Both the position numbers and the translations under genes were made by a program. Shown in pieces: positions 10,168-11,070 of a DNA stretch of 11,070 nucleotides. The notes beneath the pieces are model-generated. The model ran no database searches. It saw only the letters and a program-made list of their open reading frames with translations, and was not told where the DNA came from. Source of the DNA: Planococcaceae bacterium UBA3370 (GTDB lineage: Bacteria > Bacillota > Bacilli > Bacillales_A > Planococcaceae); assembly GCA_002360295.1 (NCBI GenBank), contig DEQI01000327.1, positions 1-11,070 of the forward strand, in the 5' to 3' direction. How positions within the stretch are numbered: the stretch's first letter is position 1; each line of letters opens with the position of its first letter.

Positions 10168-11070
10168 TTATGCATACAATGGAAATTTATCTGTTAATGC
10201 TTTAACTTGCTCGATTGCTTGTTGTTTTACTGCTGCATCTTCTGGATTTTTCAATACAGCAGCAATAATTTTACCTACTTCTGTCGCTTCTTCCTCTTTG
10301 AATCCACGAGTTGTAATCGCCGCTGTCCCTACACGAACACCAGAAGTTACGAATGGAGACTCTGTATCATAAGGAATTGTATTTTTGTTCGTTGTAATGC
10401 CTACTTCATCAAGTAAATGCTCTGCTACTTTACCTGTTAAACCTAAAGATTTTACATTTAATAATAATAGGTGATTGTCAGTACCACCTGATACGATGTC
10501 AACACCTTCAGCCATTAAGCTTTCTGCTAACGCTTTGGCGTTTAGCTTAATTTGTTTCGCATATTGTTTGAATTCTGGTTGTAACGCTTCCCCAAATGCT
10601 ACAGCTTTTGCTGCAATCACGTGCATTAAAGGACCACCTTGAATACCAGGGAATACGGCTTTATTTAATTTTTGCTCCCACTCTTTAGAAGCTAAAATTA
10701 AGCCTCCGCGTGGACCGCGCAATGTTTTATGTGTTGTTGATGTAACGAAATCTGCATAAGGAACCGGAGATTGATGTTCACCAGCAGCTACTAAACCAGC
10801 AATGTGCGCCATATCTACCATGAAGTATGCTCCTACTTCATCAGCAATTTCACGGAATTTTGAAAAATCGATTTCACGAGGGTATGCTGATGCACCAGCA
10901 ACAATAAGTTTTGGTTTATTAGCCAGCGCTTTTTCACGAACATCATTATAATCGATTACGTGTGTATCTTCTGTTACACCGTATTCAACGAAATTGTATA
11001 ATTCACCAGAGAAGTTTACTGGAGAACCGTGTGTTAAGTGACCACCGTGTGAAAGGTTCATCCCAAGTAC
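10168..11070 (-). CDS. glyA: Serine hydroxymethyltransferase, C-terminal part (cut by window edge)
   Basis: The enzyme is PLP-dependent and converts serine and tetrahydrofolate to glycine and 5,10-methylene-tetrahydrofolate. The window holds the last 300 residues of a protein usually about 413-415 long; the frame stays open to the edge, reading [20 protein letters not shown], so no start is present. Counting from the edge, [14 protein letters not shown] (near 84) supplies the aspartate that contacts PLP, and [14 protein letters not shown] holds the PLP-binding lysine (residue 115). [20 protein letters not shown] and [12 protein letters not shown] are also strong family signatures. The protein ends KFPLYA, slightly shorter than in B. 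subtilis. The product supplies one-carbon units for purine and thymidylate synthesis. Confidence 0.97.
   Translation of the reverse strand, partial: VLGMNLSHGGHLTHGSPVNFSGELYNFVEYGVTEDTHVIDYNDVREKALANKPKLIVAGASAYPREIDFSKFREIADEVGAYFMVDMAHIAGLVAAGEHQSPVPYADFVTSTTHKTLRGPRGGLILASKEWEQKLNKAVFPGIQGGPLMHVIAAKAVAFGEALQPEFKQYAKQIKLNAKALAESLMAEGVDIVSGGTDNHLLLLNVKSLGLTGKVAEHLLDEVGITTNKNTIPYDTESPFVTSGVRVGTAAITTRGFKEEEATEVGKIIAAVLKNPEDAAVKQQAIEQVKALTDKFPLYA

Overview
The window is an AT-rich stretch of a Bacillales (low-GC Firmicute) chromosome. Gene order and protein sequences point to the Bacillaceae/Planococcaceae, and Lysinibacillus or a close relative is my best guess. That guess rests on remembered family sequences, not on a search. 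Every gene I accept lies on the minus strand, so the region is transcribed from high to low coordinates. I see no mobile element, CRISPR array, tRNA or rRNA.

In the direction of transcription the layout is: the 3' part of glyA (serine hydroxymethyltransferase, cut by the window edge) with a strong terminator; upp (uracil phosphoribosyltransferase) with its own probable promoter and a weaker terminator; mnaA/wecB (UDP-N-acetylglucosamine 2-epimerase); a 636-base stretch with no convincing gene that carries the best candidate promoter for the ATP synthase operon; then atpI-atpB-atpE-atpF-atpH-atpA-atpG-atpD-atpC. A rho-independent terminator follows atpC. A small two-helix membrane protein of the DUF1146 (YwzB) family comes next. 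The last ~196 bases hold a long imperfect inverted repeat and a more GC-rich degenerate 21-base tandem repeat running off the edge.

The eight structural atp genes encode a complete F1Fo ATP synthase: Fo a, c and b, and F1 delta, alpha, gamma, beta and epsilon. All have near-usual lengths and the key residues are present: a-subunit Arg173, c-subunit Glu58, Walker A motifs in alpha and beta, the alpha arginine finger, and the beta DELSDED loop. The c-subunit looks proton-type and neutralophile-like. atpF and atpH overlap by 4 bases. Several intergenic gaps, especially atpB-atpE and atpE-atpF, contain hairpins that could tune the high c-subunit stoichiometry at the RNA level. The upstream genes serve one-carbon metabolism (glyA), pyrimidine salvage (upp) and precursor supply for wall teichoic acid or polysaccharide (mnaA).

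I found no undescribed enzymatic system. The points worth a second look are non-coding: the long atp leader with phased A/T tracts and repeats, the intra-operon hairpins, the terminator/RBS arrangement before the DUF1146 gene, and the inverted and tandem repeats at the left edge.
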